A stretch of DNA of 64,000 nt, taken from assembly GCF_003634615.1 (NCBI RefSeq), contig NZ_RBKX01000001.1, positions 310,001 through 374,000 on the forward strand. Direction: 5' to 3'. The notes under the pieces are model-generated. The model saw only the letters and a list, made by a program, of their open reading frames with translations, had not been told where the DNA came from and searched no databases. How positions within the stretch are numbered: the stretch's first letter is position 1; each line of letters starts with the position of its first letter. Source of the DNA: Flavobacterium sp. 102 (GTDB taxonomy: Bacteria > Bacteroidota > Bacteroidia > Flavobacteriales > Flavobacteriaceae). The position numbers and the translations under genes are program-made. This document shows positions 9,165-18,574 of the stretch, piece after piece.

Positions 9165-10691
9165 ATGAACAAGAAAGTAATCCTGATGATTTTAGACGGT
9201 TGGGGAAAATCACCTGACCCCAAAGTATCCGCCATTGACAATGCCAATGTTCCGTTTATTAACGGCTTATATAAACAATACCCAAATGCTCAATTAAGAA
9301 CTGACGGTCTAAACGTAGGTTTACCCGAAGGTCAAATGGGTAATTCCGAAGTCGGTCACATGAATCTTGGCGCCGGCCGAATCGTGTATCAGGATTTGGC
9401 CAAAATCAATTTGGCGGTAGAAAACAAAACTTTCAATAAAGAAAAATCCATCGCCGATGCTTTTCAATACGCTAAAGAATATGACAAAGCAGTGCATTTT
9501 CTCGGACTTGTTTCCGATGGCGGCGTACATTCTCACATCAATCATCTCAAAGGATTAGTGGATGCCGCTTATGATGGTGGACTTTCCAAAGTTTACATCC
9601 ATGCTTTTACCGATGGTCGTGATGTTGATCCTAAATCAGGCGCGGGTTTTATCGCCGATATCGCCAATCATATTAAAGGCACATCGGTCAAACTGGCTAC
9701 TGTAATTGGACGCTATTATGCCATGGATCGCGACAAACGTTGGGAACGTGTAAAGTTGGCTTATGATTTAATTGTAAACGGAAATGGTGCTCATTCCAAA
9801 AATGCTGTCAAAAGCATTCAGGAATACTATGCTAATAATGTGACCGATGAGTTTCTTCCGCCAATGGTAATGACCAATGAAAACGACGAACCGATTGCTA
9901 CTATTAGAGAAGGCGATGTGGTTATTTTCTTCAACTTCCGAACAGATCGCGGCCGACAATTGACCGAAGTCCTTTCGCAAAAAGACCACCTCGATTTCAA
10001 CATGCACAAAATGAATTTGTATTATGTTACAATGACCAATTATGATGATACTTTCAACAATATCTACAGAATTTTCGACAAAGACAATCTTAATGAAACT
10101 TTAGGCGAAGTATTAGAAAAACACCACAAAAAACAAATACGCATAGCCGAAACGGAGAAATATCCACACGTTACCTTTTTCTTTTCCGGTGGACGTGAAG
10201 AACCATTTGAAGGAGAAACCCGAATTTTAAGAAACTCTCCTAAAGTGGCCACTTATGATTTACAACCCGAAATGAGTGCTTTTGAATTAAAAGACGCTTT
10301 GGTTCCCGAATTGCAAAAAGGCGAAGTAGATTTCGTCTGTCTGAATTTTGCCAACGGCGATATGGTTGGACATACAGGTGTAATGGAAGCCGCCATCAAA
10401 GCTTGCGAAGCAGTAGATGTTTGCGTCAAAGAAGTAGTCGAAACGGCTTTAGCCAATGATTATACCACCATTATCATAGCCGATCACGGCAACTGCGAAA
10501 CCATGATAAATCCTGATGGTTCACCAAACACCGCACACACGACAAATCCGGTGCCGATTATTATGGTTGATAAAGATCACATTAGAGTTCATGATGGTGT
10601 TTTGGGTGATTTGGCTCCGACTATTTTAGAACTCATGGGCATTCCAAAACCTGAGGTTATGACCGGAAAATCGCTTTTAGTTAGATTATAA
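9165..10691 (+). CDS. gpmI: 2,3-bisphosphoglycerate-independent phosphoglycerate mutase
   Basis: Interconverts 3- and 2-phosphoglycerate in glycolysis and gluconeogenesis using two Mn ions. The 508-residue length is the usual size. Asp11 (ILDGWGKS) and the phosphorylated nucleophile Ser61 (GQMGNSEVGH) are present, as are DGRDVDPKS, RYYAMDRDKRW, the second metal site ADHGNCE and TAHTTNPVP. The start at 9165 is preferred over an in-frame upstream TTG because it begins directly with the conserved MNKKVILMILDGWG and lies downstream of a promoter box. A strong shared terminator follows. Confidence 0.96.
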   Translation: MNKKVILMILDGWGKSPDPKVSAIDNANVPFINGLYKQYPNAQLRTDGLNVGLPEGQMGNSEVGHMNLGAGRIVYQDLAKINLAVENKTFNKEKSIADAFQYAKEYDKAVHFLGLVSDGGVHSHINHLKGLVDAAYDGGLSKVYIHAFTDGRDVDPKSGAGFIADIANHIKGTSVKLATVIGRYYAMDRDKRWERVKLAYDLIVNGNGAHSKNAVKSIQEYYANNVTDEFLPPMVMTNENDEPIATIREGDVVIFFNFRTDRGRQLTEVLSQKDHLDFNMHKMNLYYVTMTNYDDTFNNIYRIFDKDNLNETLGEVLEKHHKKQIRIAETEKYPHVTFFFSGGREEPFEGETRILRNSPKVATYDLQPEMSAFELKDALVPELQKGEVDFVCLNFANGDMVGHTGVMEAAIKACEAVDVCVKEVVETALANDYTTIIIADHGNCETMINPDGSPNTAHTTNPVPIIMVDKDHIRVHDGVLGDLAPTILELMGIPKPEVMTGKSLLVRL

Positions 10692-10717
10692 AAAAGCCCT
10701 CGTTCGAGGGCTTTTTT
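10690..10717. terminator. Bidirectional terminator between gpmI and the CoA-transferase gene
   Basis: Stem AAAAAGCCCTCG / CGAGGGCTTTTT with a 2-nt TT centre, flanked by A and T runs, located between convergent genes. Its right edge overlaps the stop codon of the minus-strand gene. Confidence 0.85.
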
Positions 10718-11984
10718 ATTTCAACAGTTCATAATAACTTCTTTCAATACTTTCCTGATGCGTTGGATGCGCAATTCGCACCATTTCGTTGAGTCTTTGT
10801 TTTAAAGTTTTGCCATACAAGTCAGCGATGCCGTTTTCGGTGATGATGTATTGCACGTGGGAACGGGTTGAGACAACACCGGCACCTTGCTTTAAATAAG
10901 GCACAATTCTGCTTTCGCCTCTTTTAGTTATGGATGGTAAGGCAATAATGGCTTTTCCACCTTCGCTTAAAGACGCGCCACGAATGAAATCCATTTGACC
11001 ACCAACACCGGAATACATTTTAGCACCAATAGAATCGGCACAAACTTGTCCGGTAACATCTACTTCAATAGCAGAATTGATAGCTACCATTTTTGGATTT
11101 TTACGAATTCGAGCCGTATCGTTCACCATCGAAGATTCCTTCATTTCTATAAACGGATTGTCATTGACAAAGTCATACAAGCGCTTGGAACCAATTAAGA
11201 AAGTGGCTAAAACTCTGCCGCGCAAGGTGCCTTTATAATTACAATTAATAACATCGCTCTCAATCAAATCGATCACGCCATCGGAAAACATTTCGGTGTG
11301 CAAACCTAAATCTTTGTGGTTAGTCAATTTACTTAATGCCGCATTCGGAATCGAGCCGATACCCATTTGCAAAGTACTTCGATCTTCAATTAATGAAGCG
11401 ACATACTCACCTATTTTTTCTTCTTCTTTGGAAAAAGGGGTTGGCGCGTGACCAAAAATCGGTTCGTTAACTTCTACCAAATAATCAATTTCAGACACAT
11501 GAAGAATACCATCACCAAAAGTTCTCGGCATTTGCGGATTGACTTGGGCAATGACAATTTTGGCATTTTCAATCGCTGCCACAGTTGCTTCTACGGAAAC
11601 CCCTAACGAACAATATCCGTGTTTATCGGGCAGCGAAACATGGATGAAAGCCACATCAATCAGCAATACCTTTTTGCGAAACAAATGCGGCAACTCACTC
11701 AAAAAAACCGGTGTGTAAGAACCGTTTCCGGCTGATAAAGTATGGCGAACATTGGCGCCAATAAAAAACGAATTCACATGAAAGCTATCTACCAACTCAG
11801 GGTTGGCATAAGGTGCCGGACCTTCTGTGTGCAAGTGACAAACCTCAACATTGCGAAGCTCTGAAGCTCTGTCGGCTAGTGCTTTGGTTAAAATGGTCGG
11901 TGTAGCAGCAGCCGCTTGAACGTAAACCCTATCGTTTGATTTTACTACTTTGACTGCTTCTGCAGCCGTAACATATTTGCTCAT
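10716..11984 (-). CDS. Acetyl-CoA hydrolase/transferase family protein (4-hydroxybutyrate CoA-transferase-like)
   Basis: A 422-residue cytoplasmic enzyme of the family that moves CoA between short acyl groups (acetate, propionate, 4-hydroxybutyrate or succinate). The motif GLHTEMFSDG carries the likely catalytic glutamate at residue 231 (forms the glutamyl-CoA thioester in this family), and the C-terminal domain has the Gly-rich GVGGQMDFIRGA. Length is normal for the 4-hydroxybutyrate CoA-transferase branch. It is monocistronic and convergent with gpmI. The substrate is not determined by sequence alone. Confidence 0.88.
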   Translation of the reverse strand: MSKYVTAAEAVKVVKSNDRVYVQAAAATPTILTKALADRASELRNVEVCHLHTEGPAPYANPELVDSFHVNSFFIGANVRHTLSAGNGSYTPVFLSELPHLFRKKVLLIDVAFIHVSLPDKHGYCSLGVSVEATVAAIENAKIVIAQVNPQMPRTFGDGILHVSEIDYLVEVNEPIFGHAPTPFSKEEEKIGEYVASLIEDRSTLQMGIGSIPNAALSKLTNHKDLGLHTEMFSDGVIDLIESDVINCNYKGTLRGRVLATFLIGSKRLYDFVNDNPFIEMKESSMVNDTARIRKNPKMVAINSAIEVDVTGQVCADSIGAKMYSGVGGQMDFIRGASLSEGGKAIIALPSITKRGESRIVPYLKQGAGVVSTRSHVQYIITENGIADLYGKTLKQRLNEMVRIAHPTHQESIERSYYELLK

Positions 11985-12105
11985 AACTTAAAATTTTGCT
12001 CAAAATTATATTGGAAACCTGTATAAAAATATGACATTTCTCATGAGACAACCATCAAATTATTATAAATAAAAGTTAAAATTTCATTTTCAATAGTATT
12101 ACTAT

Positions 12106-12113
12106 TATTTTTG
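12106..12113 (+). promoter_or_regulatory. Predicted -7 box for the TetR-exporter operon
   Basis: TATTTTTG, 17 bp before the start codon of the TetR gene; matches TAnnTTTG. No convincing -33 hexamer is seen in the very AT-rich upstream region. Confidence 0.5.
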
Positions 12114-12130
12114 CCTAAAATATTATCAAC

Positions 12131-12805
12131 ATGAACTCTATACTTTCTAACATAAAAATTCAAGTAAACGAAAAGATTTACGTGAAAGACCCGGAAACTT
12201 CAACCCTTGGAAAGAAAATTATCCAAGAAAGCATCGTCCTGATTGACGAGATTGGATTTGAAGTTTTCACCTTTAAAAAACTAGGCGAAAGAATTAATTC
12301 CAATGAGAGTTCAATTTATCGCTATTTTGAAAGCAAACACAAACTTTTAGTTTACTTGTCCTCTTGGTATTGGGGATGGATGGAATACCGATTGGTGTTT
12401 TCTACTTCTAACATAGTCGACCCGATGGAGAAACTCAAAAGAGCCATAACTATGGTTACCGAAAAAATTGAAGACGATTCAACCACGCTTCACATCAATG
12501 AATCGATTTTGAATAAAATCATCATTGCCGAATTTACCAAAACTTTTTTGACCAAAGAGGTGGATGAAGAAAACAGAGAAGGCTTCTTTTTAGTTTACAA
12601 AAGAGTGATTAACCGAATCATTGAAATTATTCAAGAAGTGAATCCGGAGTATGGTTATGCTAAAAGCCTCGCTTCTTCTATTGTAGAAGGTTCGCTCCAC
12701 CAACACTTTTTAAAAGACCATTTGAAAACCATTACCAATTGTAACGAAAACAATTCACCAACTCAATTTTACATTGATTTGGCCCAAAAAACTTTAAGCA
12801 AATAA
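12131..12805 (+). CDS. TetR/AcrR family transcriptional regulator
   Basis: A 224-residue regulator with an N-terminal TetR helix-turn-helix: FTFKKLGERINSNESSIYRYFESKHKLL (given here by key residues about 53-80) is the recognition region, with the usual S-x-x-Y-x-Y-F ending. The C-terminal helices form the ligand-binding part. It is first in a four-gene run (2 bp to the ABC gene), so it probably controls its own operon in response to an exported compound. The N-terminal extension of about 25 residues before the HTH domain is longer than usual. The ligand is unknown. Confidence 0.88.
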   Translation: MNSILSNIKIQVNEKIYVKDPETSTLGKKIIQESIVLIDEIGFEVFTFKKLGERINSNESSIYRYFESKHKLLVYLSSWYWGWMEYRLVFSTSNIVDPMEKLKRAITMVTEKIEDDSTTLHINESILNKIIIAEFTKTFLTKEVDEENREGFFLVYKRVINRIIEIIQEVNPEYGYAKSLASSIVEGSLHQHFLKDHLKTITNCNENNSPTQFYIDLAQKTLSK

Positions 12806-12807
12806 CT

Positions 12808-14472
12808 ATGGCACTAACTGCGTCTCAAAGATTAATCAACCTATTAAAACTAGACCGAAAAGACATTTCTCAGGTATTTTTTTACGCCATTTTCGCCGGA
12901 TTAGTGAGTTTGTCTCTACCATTGGGCATCCAAGCGATTATCAACCTCATTCAATCGGGTAGAGTAAGTGTTTCTTGGATCGTTTTAGTATTTATCGTTA
13001 TTGCCGGAGTGGCATTGGTAGGGATTTTATCCTTAATGCAGTTGCGTATCACAGAGAATTTGCAACAAAAAATATTTATCCGTTCTTCTTTTGAATTTGG
13101 TTTCCGTTTGCCTAGAATCAAAACCGATGCATTGCACAACCAATATCCACCCGAATTGGCCAACCGGTTTTTTGACACGTTAACCATACAAAAAGGCGCA
13201 TCCAAATTATTGATTGACTTTTCTTCAGCGTTGTTACAAATTGCTTTCGGTATTATATTGCTGTCGCTTTATCATCCGTTTTTTATCTTCTTTGGCATTT
13301 TCCTGATTGTTTTATTGTATGTAATCTTTAGATTTTCTTATAATTCCGGTTTATCGAGCAGCTTAAAAGAATCTAAATACAAGTACAAAGTGGTGAGCTG
13401 GCTACAAGAAATGGCCCGAAACAATTTCAGTTTTAAAAAATCTTCCAACTTCGATTTTGCGTTGACTAAAAATGACCGATTGGTTTCAGAATACTTGGCT
13501 TATCGGGAAAGACATTTTGGCGTAATCAAAAGACAATTCACTCAATTGATTGTTTTTAAAATCATCATTACTGCCGGTTTACTATTGATTGGTGGTTATT
13601 TGGTATTGAACCAAAAAATGAATATCGGTCAGTTCGTAGCAGCAGAAATCATCATATTATTGGTCATCAATTCGGTAGAAAAAATCATTATCGGTTTAGA
13701 AACGCTTTATGATGTTTTGACAGCCGTGGAGAAAATTGGCCAGATAACCGATTTAGAAATTGAAGAAACTAGCACAAAGGCGGCAGATTACTGTTATACC
13801 AATATTCAATTGGCGGCAGAAAATCTGAGTTACAAATTTCCCGATGCCAATGATTATGTCTTGGAAAAAATAAACCTAACCATCGAACAATCAGAGAAAA
13901 TATATTTAGAAGGATTAAACGGTTCCGGCAAAACAACACTGATTCGAATACTTTCCGGATTGTTACAACCTACTTCCGGTTCGTTATACATTAATGATGA
14001 TACTTACCGAAAAATTGATTTGGAACAATACCGCTCACAAATCAGCACCATTATCATTGGTGAAACACCGTTTGAAGGGACAATTTTAGAAAACATCACT
14101 TTCAACAATCCGTTGATTTCTCAAGAAGATTTGAAATGGGCAATTGAAAGTGTGAACTTGGGTGATTTTATCAAGTCTTTACCCAAAGGTTTGGATACCA
14201 AAATTTATCCCGAAGGTAAACAACTGTCATCGTCAAATGCTCAAAAAGTTCTTTTGGCACGTAGCATTATCAACCGACCTAAAATTCTATTTTACGAAGA
14301 TGCTTTAGATAAAATGGACACTGATGCCGCTGAGGAAGTTATCAATTTTATCACTTCTAAAGAGAACAAATGGACGTTAATCGTTTCTTCTAAAAATGAG
14401 TATTGGAAAGAAAAATGTTCACGTAAAATTACCATGAGCGAAGGAAAAATCATTAAAGACACCAAACAATAA
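12808..14472 (+). CDS. ABC exporter (membrane domain fused to a non-canonical ATPase domain)
   Basis: A 554-residue half-transporter: six membrane helices in residues 20-300, then an ATP-binding domain. There is no N-terminal C39 peptidase. Walker A is intact (GLNGSGKTT, residues 369-377). Other motifs depart from consensus: the signature reads LSSSNAQ (473-479) instead of LSGGQ, Walker B reads ILFYEDALD (493-501) with Glu-Asp swapped relative to Asp-Glu, the Q-loop region reads IIIGETPFEG, and the H-loop position in TLIVSSKNEYW is Lys529 instead of His. It lies between TetR and HlyD/TolC genes and is presumably the inner-membrane part of a tripartite exporter. Confidence 0.88.
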   Translation: MALTASQRLINLLKLDRKDISQVFFYAIFAGLVSLSLPLGIQAIINLIQSGRVSVSWIVLVFIVIAGVALVGILSLMQLRITENLQQKIFIRSSFEFGFRLPRIKTDALHNQYPPELANRFFDTLTIQKGASKLLIDFSSALLQIAFGIILLSLYHPFFIFFGIFLIVLLYVIFRFSYNSGLSSSLKESKYKYKVVSWLQEMARNNFSFKKSSNFDFALTKNDRLVSEYLAYRERHFGVIKRQFTQLIVFKIIITAGLLLIGGYLVLNQKMNIGQFVAAEIIILLVINSVEKIIIGLETLYDVLTAVEKIGQITDLEIEETSTKAADYCYTNIQLAAENLSYKFPDANDYVLEKINLTIEQSEKIYLEGLNGSGKTTLIRILSGLLQPTSGSLYINDDTYRKIDLEQYRSQISTIIIGETPFEGTILENITFNNPLISQEDLKWAIESVNLGDFIKSLPKGLDTKIYPEGKQLSSSNAQKVLLARSIINRPKILFYEDALDKMDTDAAEEVINFITSKENKWTLIVSSKNEYWKEKCSRKITMSEGKIIKDTKQ

Positions 14473-14477
14473 CTAAG

Positions 14478-15824
14478 ATGCTGAACATTTCAAACAACAA
14501 CCGAATTGGCGATAGCATAGAAAAATACAGCACTTTTAAAACGCTGAGCAACCGACCACATTACAAAATTTTGAATAAAATAATTGTGGGCGTTTCTCTC
14601 TTGGGTTTATTAATATTGTTTTTGCCATGGACACAAAACATCTCCGGAACCGGTGCCGTTACTACTTTAAAACCCGACCAAAGACCGCAAACTATTCATT
14701 CTGCCATAGCCGGAAGAATTGAAAAATGGTATGTCAAAGAAGGTGATTTTGTGCAAAAAGGCGATACCATTCTTTTTATTTCGGAAACCAAAGAAGATTA
14801 CCTTGATCCCAACTTGGTCAAAAACACCGAAAGCCAACTCAAAGCGAAAGAACAAGCCGGAAAATCTTATGGCGGAAAAGTAACTTCGCTCGAAGCGCAA
14901 ATTGCTGCCATTCAAAGCGAACGCCAATTAAAATTGCAACAAGCCCAAAATAAAATCAAGCAATCAAGGTTAAAAGTCAAAAGCGACAGTATGGATTTGG
15001 TTGCCGTGAGAACCCAAATTAAAATCGCGACCACACAATTCAATCGTTCGGTAGCTTTAAACAAAGAAGGTTTAAAACCCATGACCGATGTAGAAGAAAA
15101 ACGCTTGAAATTACAAGAAACCGAGGCCAAAATCATCACCCAAGAAAACAAATTTTTAGCCAGTGAAAACGAGTTGATCAACGCCAAAGTAGAAATCAAT
15201 CGCCTCATCGCAGAATACAACGAAAAAGAACAAAAAGCCCGAAGCGACCAATACACAGCACTTAGCAGTCAGTATGACACGGAAGCACAAGTCAACAAAC
15301 TCAAAAACCAATACACCAATTACCAAATACGAAACGGCATGTATTACATCAAAGCGCCACAAAGCGGTTATGTCAATCGAGCACTGCAATCGGGTATTGG
15401 TGAAACGATTAAAGAAGGCACGCAAATCGTCAGTATCATGCCGGCGAAATATGATATTGCGGTTGAAACTTTTGTTACACCAACCGACTTACCGCTATTG
15501 CATAAAGGGGAAAAAGTGAGAATTTGGTTCGACGGTTGGCCTACCATCGTTTTTTCGGGTTGGCCCAATATGTCTTACGGCACTTTTGGCGGAAAAATTG
15601 TAGCTATCGAAAATTTTATCAGCGATAACGGAAAATTCAGAGTCTTAATTGCTCCTGATGAAAATGATATTCCTTGGCCAAAACAAATCAGTATCGGTTC
15701 CGGAGCGCAAACTCTGGCGTTGTTAGACAATGTTCCGGTTTGGTTTGAAATTTGGCGAACACTAAACGGTTTTCCACCGAATTATTACCAACCAAAAAAC
15801 AACCTTCAAAAAGACAAAAAGTAA
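14478..15824 (+). CDS. HlyD family periplasmic adaptor of a type I-like exporter
   Basis: A 448-residue adaptor linking the ABC protein to TolC. One membrane helix (about residues 36-55, LLGLLILFLPW) precedes a biotinyl-lipoyl-like half-domain (IAGRIEKWYVKEGDFVQKGD), a long coiled-coil hairpin rich in Lys, Gln and Glu (about 115-265), and the second lipoyl half (YYIKAPQSGYVNRALQSGIGE). This order is that of HlyD proteins. It follows the ABC gene by 5 bp, and its stop codon shares one base with the start of the TolC gene, showing tight coupling. Confidence 0.92.
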   Translation: MLNISNNNRIGDSIEKYSTFKTLSNRPHYKILNKIIVGVSLLGLLILFLPWTQNISGTGAVTTLKPDQRPQTIHSAIAGRIEKWYVKEGDFVQKGDTILFISETKEDYLDPNLVKNTESQLKAKEQAGKSYGGKVTSLEAQIAAIQSERQLKLQQAQNKIKQSRLKVKSDSMDLVAVRTQIKIATTQFNRSVALNKEGLKPMTDVEEKRLKLQETEAKIITQENKFLASENELINAKVEINRLIAEYNEKEQKARSDQYTALSSQYDTEAQVNKLKNQYTNYQIRNGMYYIKAPQSGYVNRALQSGIGETIKEGTQIVSIMPAKYDIAVETFVTPTDLPLLHKGEKVRIWFDGWPTIVFSGWPNMSYGTFGGKIVAIENFISDNGKFRVLIAPDENDIPWPKQISIGSGAQTLALLDNVPVWFEIWRTLNGFPPNYYQPKNNLQKDKK

Positions 15825-17209
15825 TGAAATTAATCGTTTTAAGCTTTTTATTTTTCGGGATGTCGGTTTGGAGTCAAAACGCCTCTAAAGAACTCACCTA
15901 TAATGAGTATTTAGGTTTTGTTAAAAAATACCATCCCTTGGTAAAAAGCGCTAATTTAGAACTCAATCAGGCGCAAGCCAATTTGATGATGGCGCGAGGT
16001 GGCTTTGATCCTAAAATTGAAGTCGATTTTGAACAGAAAAAATTCAAAGACAACGAATATTATTCGATACTGAACAGCAGTTTCAAAATTCCGACTTGGT
16101 ATGGCGTAGAAATCAAAGCCGGATTTGACAATAACGATGGTATTTATTTGAATCCTGAAAATACGGTTCCGAATCAAGGATTGACTTCATTGGGCATTTC
16201 AATTCCATTGGGTCAAGGATTGTTTATTAACCAACGTATGGCCGATTTGCGAAAAGCCAAAATCCAACTCAATTTAAGTCAGGCCGAAAGAAATTTAATG
16301 GCGGTTTCAGTTTTGTATGATGCTTCGGTGGCTTATTTCAACTGGAAGCGAAATTTTAACGAAGTTACCTTGTATCAAAATTATTTGACCAATGCCGAAG
16401 TCCGTTACAACGGAATCACAAAATCCATCGAACAAGGAGATAAACCGGCGATTGACAGTGTTGAAGCCGGAATCATCGTAAGAAACAGAAAGTTGAGTTT
16501 AGAAGAATCCCGCTTGAAATTGGCGAAAGCCCAATTGGAATTGTCTAACTTCCTTTGGCTGGAAAACAACTTGCCTCTCGAATTGCAGGACGATATTGTT
16601 CCTGAGGAAAATTTGGCCGCGACCATCAAAGAAACCTTGCGTACTAACGATTTGATGTTGGAAAATCCATCCTTAGAAAACCATCCCAAAATCAATGCCT
16701 TGGAAAACAAAATCGAAATGCTTGAAGTAGAACGAAAACTCAAAGCCAATATGCTTCTGCCGAAAATAGATTTGGGTTATTCCTATTTATCCGAACCGAG
16801 TTATTTTGACAATTACCGATTTCAGGATTACAAAGTCGGCTTGAACTTTTCTTTTCCCGTGTTTTTACGAAAAGAACGCGGAAGTTTAGAATTAGCTAAA
16901 TACAAATTACAAGAAGTGAAATTCGATTTGGATCTGGAACGAGTTCAATTGAAAAACAAAATAAAAGCGCAACAAACCGAAATAGCTTCATTAGAAAGAC
17001 AACAACAGTTAATCGAAAGTCTAGTGAACGATTACAGTACAATGTTGTCTTCTGAAGAACGACTATTTTCTTTTGGCGAAAGCTCTATCTTTTTAATCAA
17101 TACACGCGAAAACAACTTGGTTGCCGCTCAGTTATCAAAATTACAATTAGAGAATCGCTTTTTGGATTCGAATGCCACTTTGTTTAAAATCATGGCCAAT
17201 CCTGAGTAA
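15824..17209 (+). CDS. TolC family outer-membrane efflux protein
   Basis: A 461-residue protein with a signal peptide (MKLIVLSFLFFGMSVWSQ). Long alternating helices and two repeated halves (for example LELNQAQANLMMARGGFDPKI-type at the start and the later VRNRKLSLEESRLKLAKAQL region) fit the TolC trimeric channel. The start at 15824 is chosen because it opens with the signal peptide and forms a TAATG junction with the HlyD stop; a longer in-frame extension would place 24 charged residues before the signal. It completes the exporter of this operon. Confidence 0.9.
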   Translation: MKLIVLSFLFFGMSVWSQNASKELTYNEYLGFVKKYHPLVKSANLELNQAQANLMMARGGFDPKIEVDFEQKKFKDNEYYSILNSSFKIPTWYGVEIKAGFDNNDGIYLNPENTVPNQGLTSLGISIPLGQGLFINQRMADLRKAKIQLNLSQAERNLMAVSVLYDASVAYFNWKRNFNEVTLYQNYLTNAEVRYNGITKSIEQGDKPAIDSVEAGIIVRNRKLSLEESRLKLAKAQLELSNFLWLENNLPLELQDDIVPEENLAATIKETLRTNDLMLENPSLENHPKINALENKIEMLEVERKLKANMLLPKIDLGYSYLSEPSYFDNYRFQDYKVGLNFSFPVFLRKERGSLELAKYKLQEVKFDLDLERVQLKNKIKAQQTEIASLERQQQLIESLVNDYSTMLSSEERLFSFGESSIFLINTRENNLVAAQLSKLQLENRFLDSNATLFKIMANPE

Positions 17210-17225
17210 GTATGGCTAAAATAAT

Positions 17226-17233
17226 TACTTTTG
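17226..17233 (+). promoter_or_regulatory. Predicted -7 box of map
   Basis: TACTTTTG in the 75-bp gap between the TolC and map genes, 51 bp before the map start; matches TAnnTTTG and suggests map is transcribed independently of the exporter operon. Confidence 0.5.
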
Positions 17234-17284
17234 CAAACTCATTCGAGGTCATAGACCAATCGGAAAGAAGTTAAATTACAGTAC

Positions 17285-18103
17285 ATGATTATCCAAAAAA
17301 CAAGAGAAGAAATTGAATTGATGCGCGAAAGTGCCTTAATTGTTTCCAAAACCTTAGGCATGATAGCCTCCGAAATCAAACCCGGAGTAACCACTTTATA
17401 TTTAGACAAATTGGCGGAAGCCTTCATCAGAGACCACGGTGCTGAACCGGGATTTCTGGGCATGTATGGTTTTCCGAATTCACTTTGCATGAGTCCGAAT
17501 GCGCAAGTTGTTCACGGCATTCCTAACAATGTTCCTTTGCAAGAAGGCGATGTAATTTCGGTAGATTGCGGTGCGTTGAAAAACGGATTTTATGGAGACC
17601 ACGCCTATTCTTTTGAAATTGGTGAAGTTGCGCCAGATGTTAAGAAATTATTGCAAGTCACCAAAGAAAGTCTGTACGTTGGGATTCGTGAATTCAAAAT
17701 CGGAAACCGTGTAGAAGATGTTGGGAACGCGATTCAAAAATATACCGAAGCGCATGGTTATGGGGTAGTTCGCGAATTAGTCGGACATGGTTTGGGTCAA
17801 AAGATGCATGAAGACCCGGAAATGCCGAATTACGGTAAACGCGGTCGCGGAAAATTATTTGTAGAAGGAATGGTGGTTGCCATTGAACCGATGATTAATA
17901 TGGGAACCAAAAATATCAAACAACTCAAAGACGGATGGACAATCCTAACTGCTGATGGAAAACCAAGCGCGCATTTCGAACATGACGTAGCTTTGATTGA
18001 CGGCAAACCTGAATTGCTTTCGACATTCGCTTACATTTATAAAGCTTTGGGCATTGTGAGTAATGAAGAAGATGAGTTTAGGAAACAGCCTTTGGCACTA
18101 TAA
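17285..18103 (+). CDS. map: Methionine aminopeptidase, type I
   Basis: Removes the initiator methionine from nascent proteins in the cytoplasm. The 272-residue length is close to the 264-residue E. coli enzyme. All five dinuclear-metal ligands can be placed: the two Asp in VDCGALKNGFYGD (11 residues apart), His in VGHGLGQ, Glu in VAIEPMI and Glu in AHFEHDVAL. No signal peptide. The gene ends 45 bp before a GxxExxY gene flanked by repeats. Confidence 0.96.
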   Translation: MIIQKTREEIELMRESALIVSKTLGMIASEIKPGVTTLYLDKLAEAFIRDHGAEPGFLGMYGFPNSLCMSPNAQVVHGIPNNVPLQEGDVISVDCGALKNGFYGDHAYSFEIGEVAPDVKKLLQVTKESLYVGIREFKIGNRVEDVGNAIQKYTEAHGYGVVRELVGHGLGQKMHEDPEMPNYGKRGRGKLFVEGMVVAIEPMINMGTKNIKQLKDGWTILTADGKPSAHFEHDVALIDGKPELLSTFAYIYKALGIVSNEEDEFRKQPLAL

Positions 18104-18110
18104 GCTATAA

Positions 18111-18151
18111 CACGGAGATACACAAAGAAGACGCAGAGATACACAAAGATG
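18111..18151 (+). repeat. Left flank repeat of the GxxExxY gene
   Basis: Four imperfect 10-11-bp units: CACGGAGATA, CACAAAGAAGA, CGCAGAGATA, CACAAAGATG. Units 1-2 and 3-4 also form a 21-bp direct repeat (GGAGATACACAAAGA and AGAGATACACAAAGA). The last unit runs into the ATG of the gene. An inverted version lies directly after the stop codon. Confidence 0.75.
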
Positions 18152-18526
18152 GAAATAAACGAATTGACATATAAAGTTATTGGTTTAGCTATTGAAGTTC
18201 ATAAAGAACTTGGTCCCGGGTTACTAGAGTCTGCTTATCAGGAATGTCTTTTTTATGAGTTGAAAAATGCCGGATTACAAGTTGAGAAGGAAAAATCATT
18301 ACCTATCGTTTACAAAGAAGTAAAACTAGACCATGGTTACCGAATTGATTTATTGATTGAGAACTCATTAGTCATCGAAATCAAAACAGTAGAGAACTTT
18401 ACTGACGTTCATTTTGCCCAAGTATTAACTTATCTCAAATTAGGAAATTATCCTATTGGACTGCTAATGAATTTTGACAGTAAGATTCTGAAAAACAACA
18501 TTAAACGATTTATTAACAACAATTAA
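18149..18526 (+). CDS. GxxExxY family protein (PD-(D/E)XK nuclease-like fold)
   Basis: A 125-residue protein of the GxxExxY family (Pfam PDDEXK_3). The name-giving motif is GLLESAY (residues 24-30). A nuclease-type core follows: Asp in YRIDLLI, then VIEIKT (the E-x-K element), then a QVLTYLKL helix; these match the PD-(D/E)XK arrangement and suggest metal-dependent nucleic-acid cleavage, not shown experimentally as far as I know. It sits between map and a methyltransferase gene and is bracketed on both sides by inverted copies of a roughly 10-bp repeat, so it may be a transferred cassette rather than part of either neighbour's pathway. Confidence 0.9.
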   Translation: MEINELTYKVIGLAIEVHKELGPGLLESAYQECLFYELKNAGLQVEKEKSLPIVYKEVKLDHGYRIDLLIENSLVIEIKTVENFTDVHFAQVLTYLKLGNYPIGLLMNFDSKILKNNIKRFINNN

Positions 18527-18528
18527 AT

Positions 18529-18570
18529 TCTCTGTGATCCTTTGCGATACTCTGCGAATCTTTGTGAAAC
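18529..18570 (-). repeat. Right flank repeat of the GxxExxY gene, inverted relative to the left flank
   Basis: Read on the minus strand the units are CACAAAGATT, CGCAGAGTAT, CGCAAAGGAT, CACAGAGAAT, the same alternating CACAAAG/CGCAGAG pattern as on the left side but in opposite orientation. The segment starts 3 bp after the GxxExxY stop and ends 5 bp before the next start codon. Confidence 0.75.
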
Positions 18571-18574
18571 AACC

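Noticed and set aside
12808..14472. Bacteriocin exporter with C39 peptidase
   Set aside because: No N-terminal cysteine protease domain is present and no leader-peptide gene is found next to it.
16405..16749. 114-residue minus-strand open frame opposite the TolC gene
   Set aside because: It lies entirely within a well-supported plus-strand gene, has no family similarity and no promoter.
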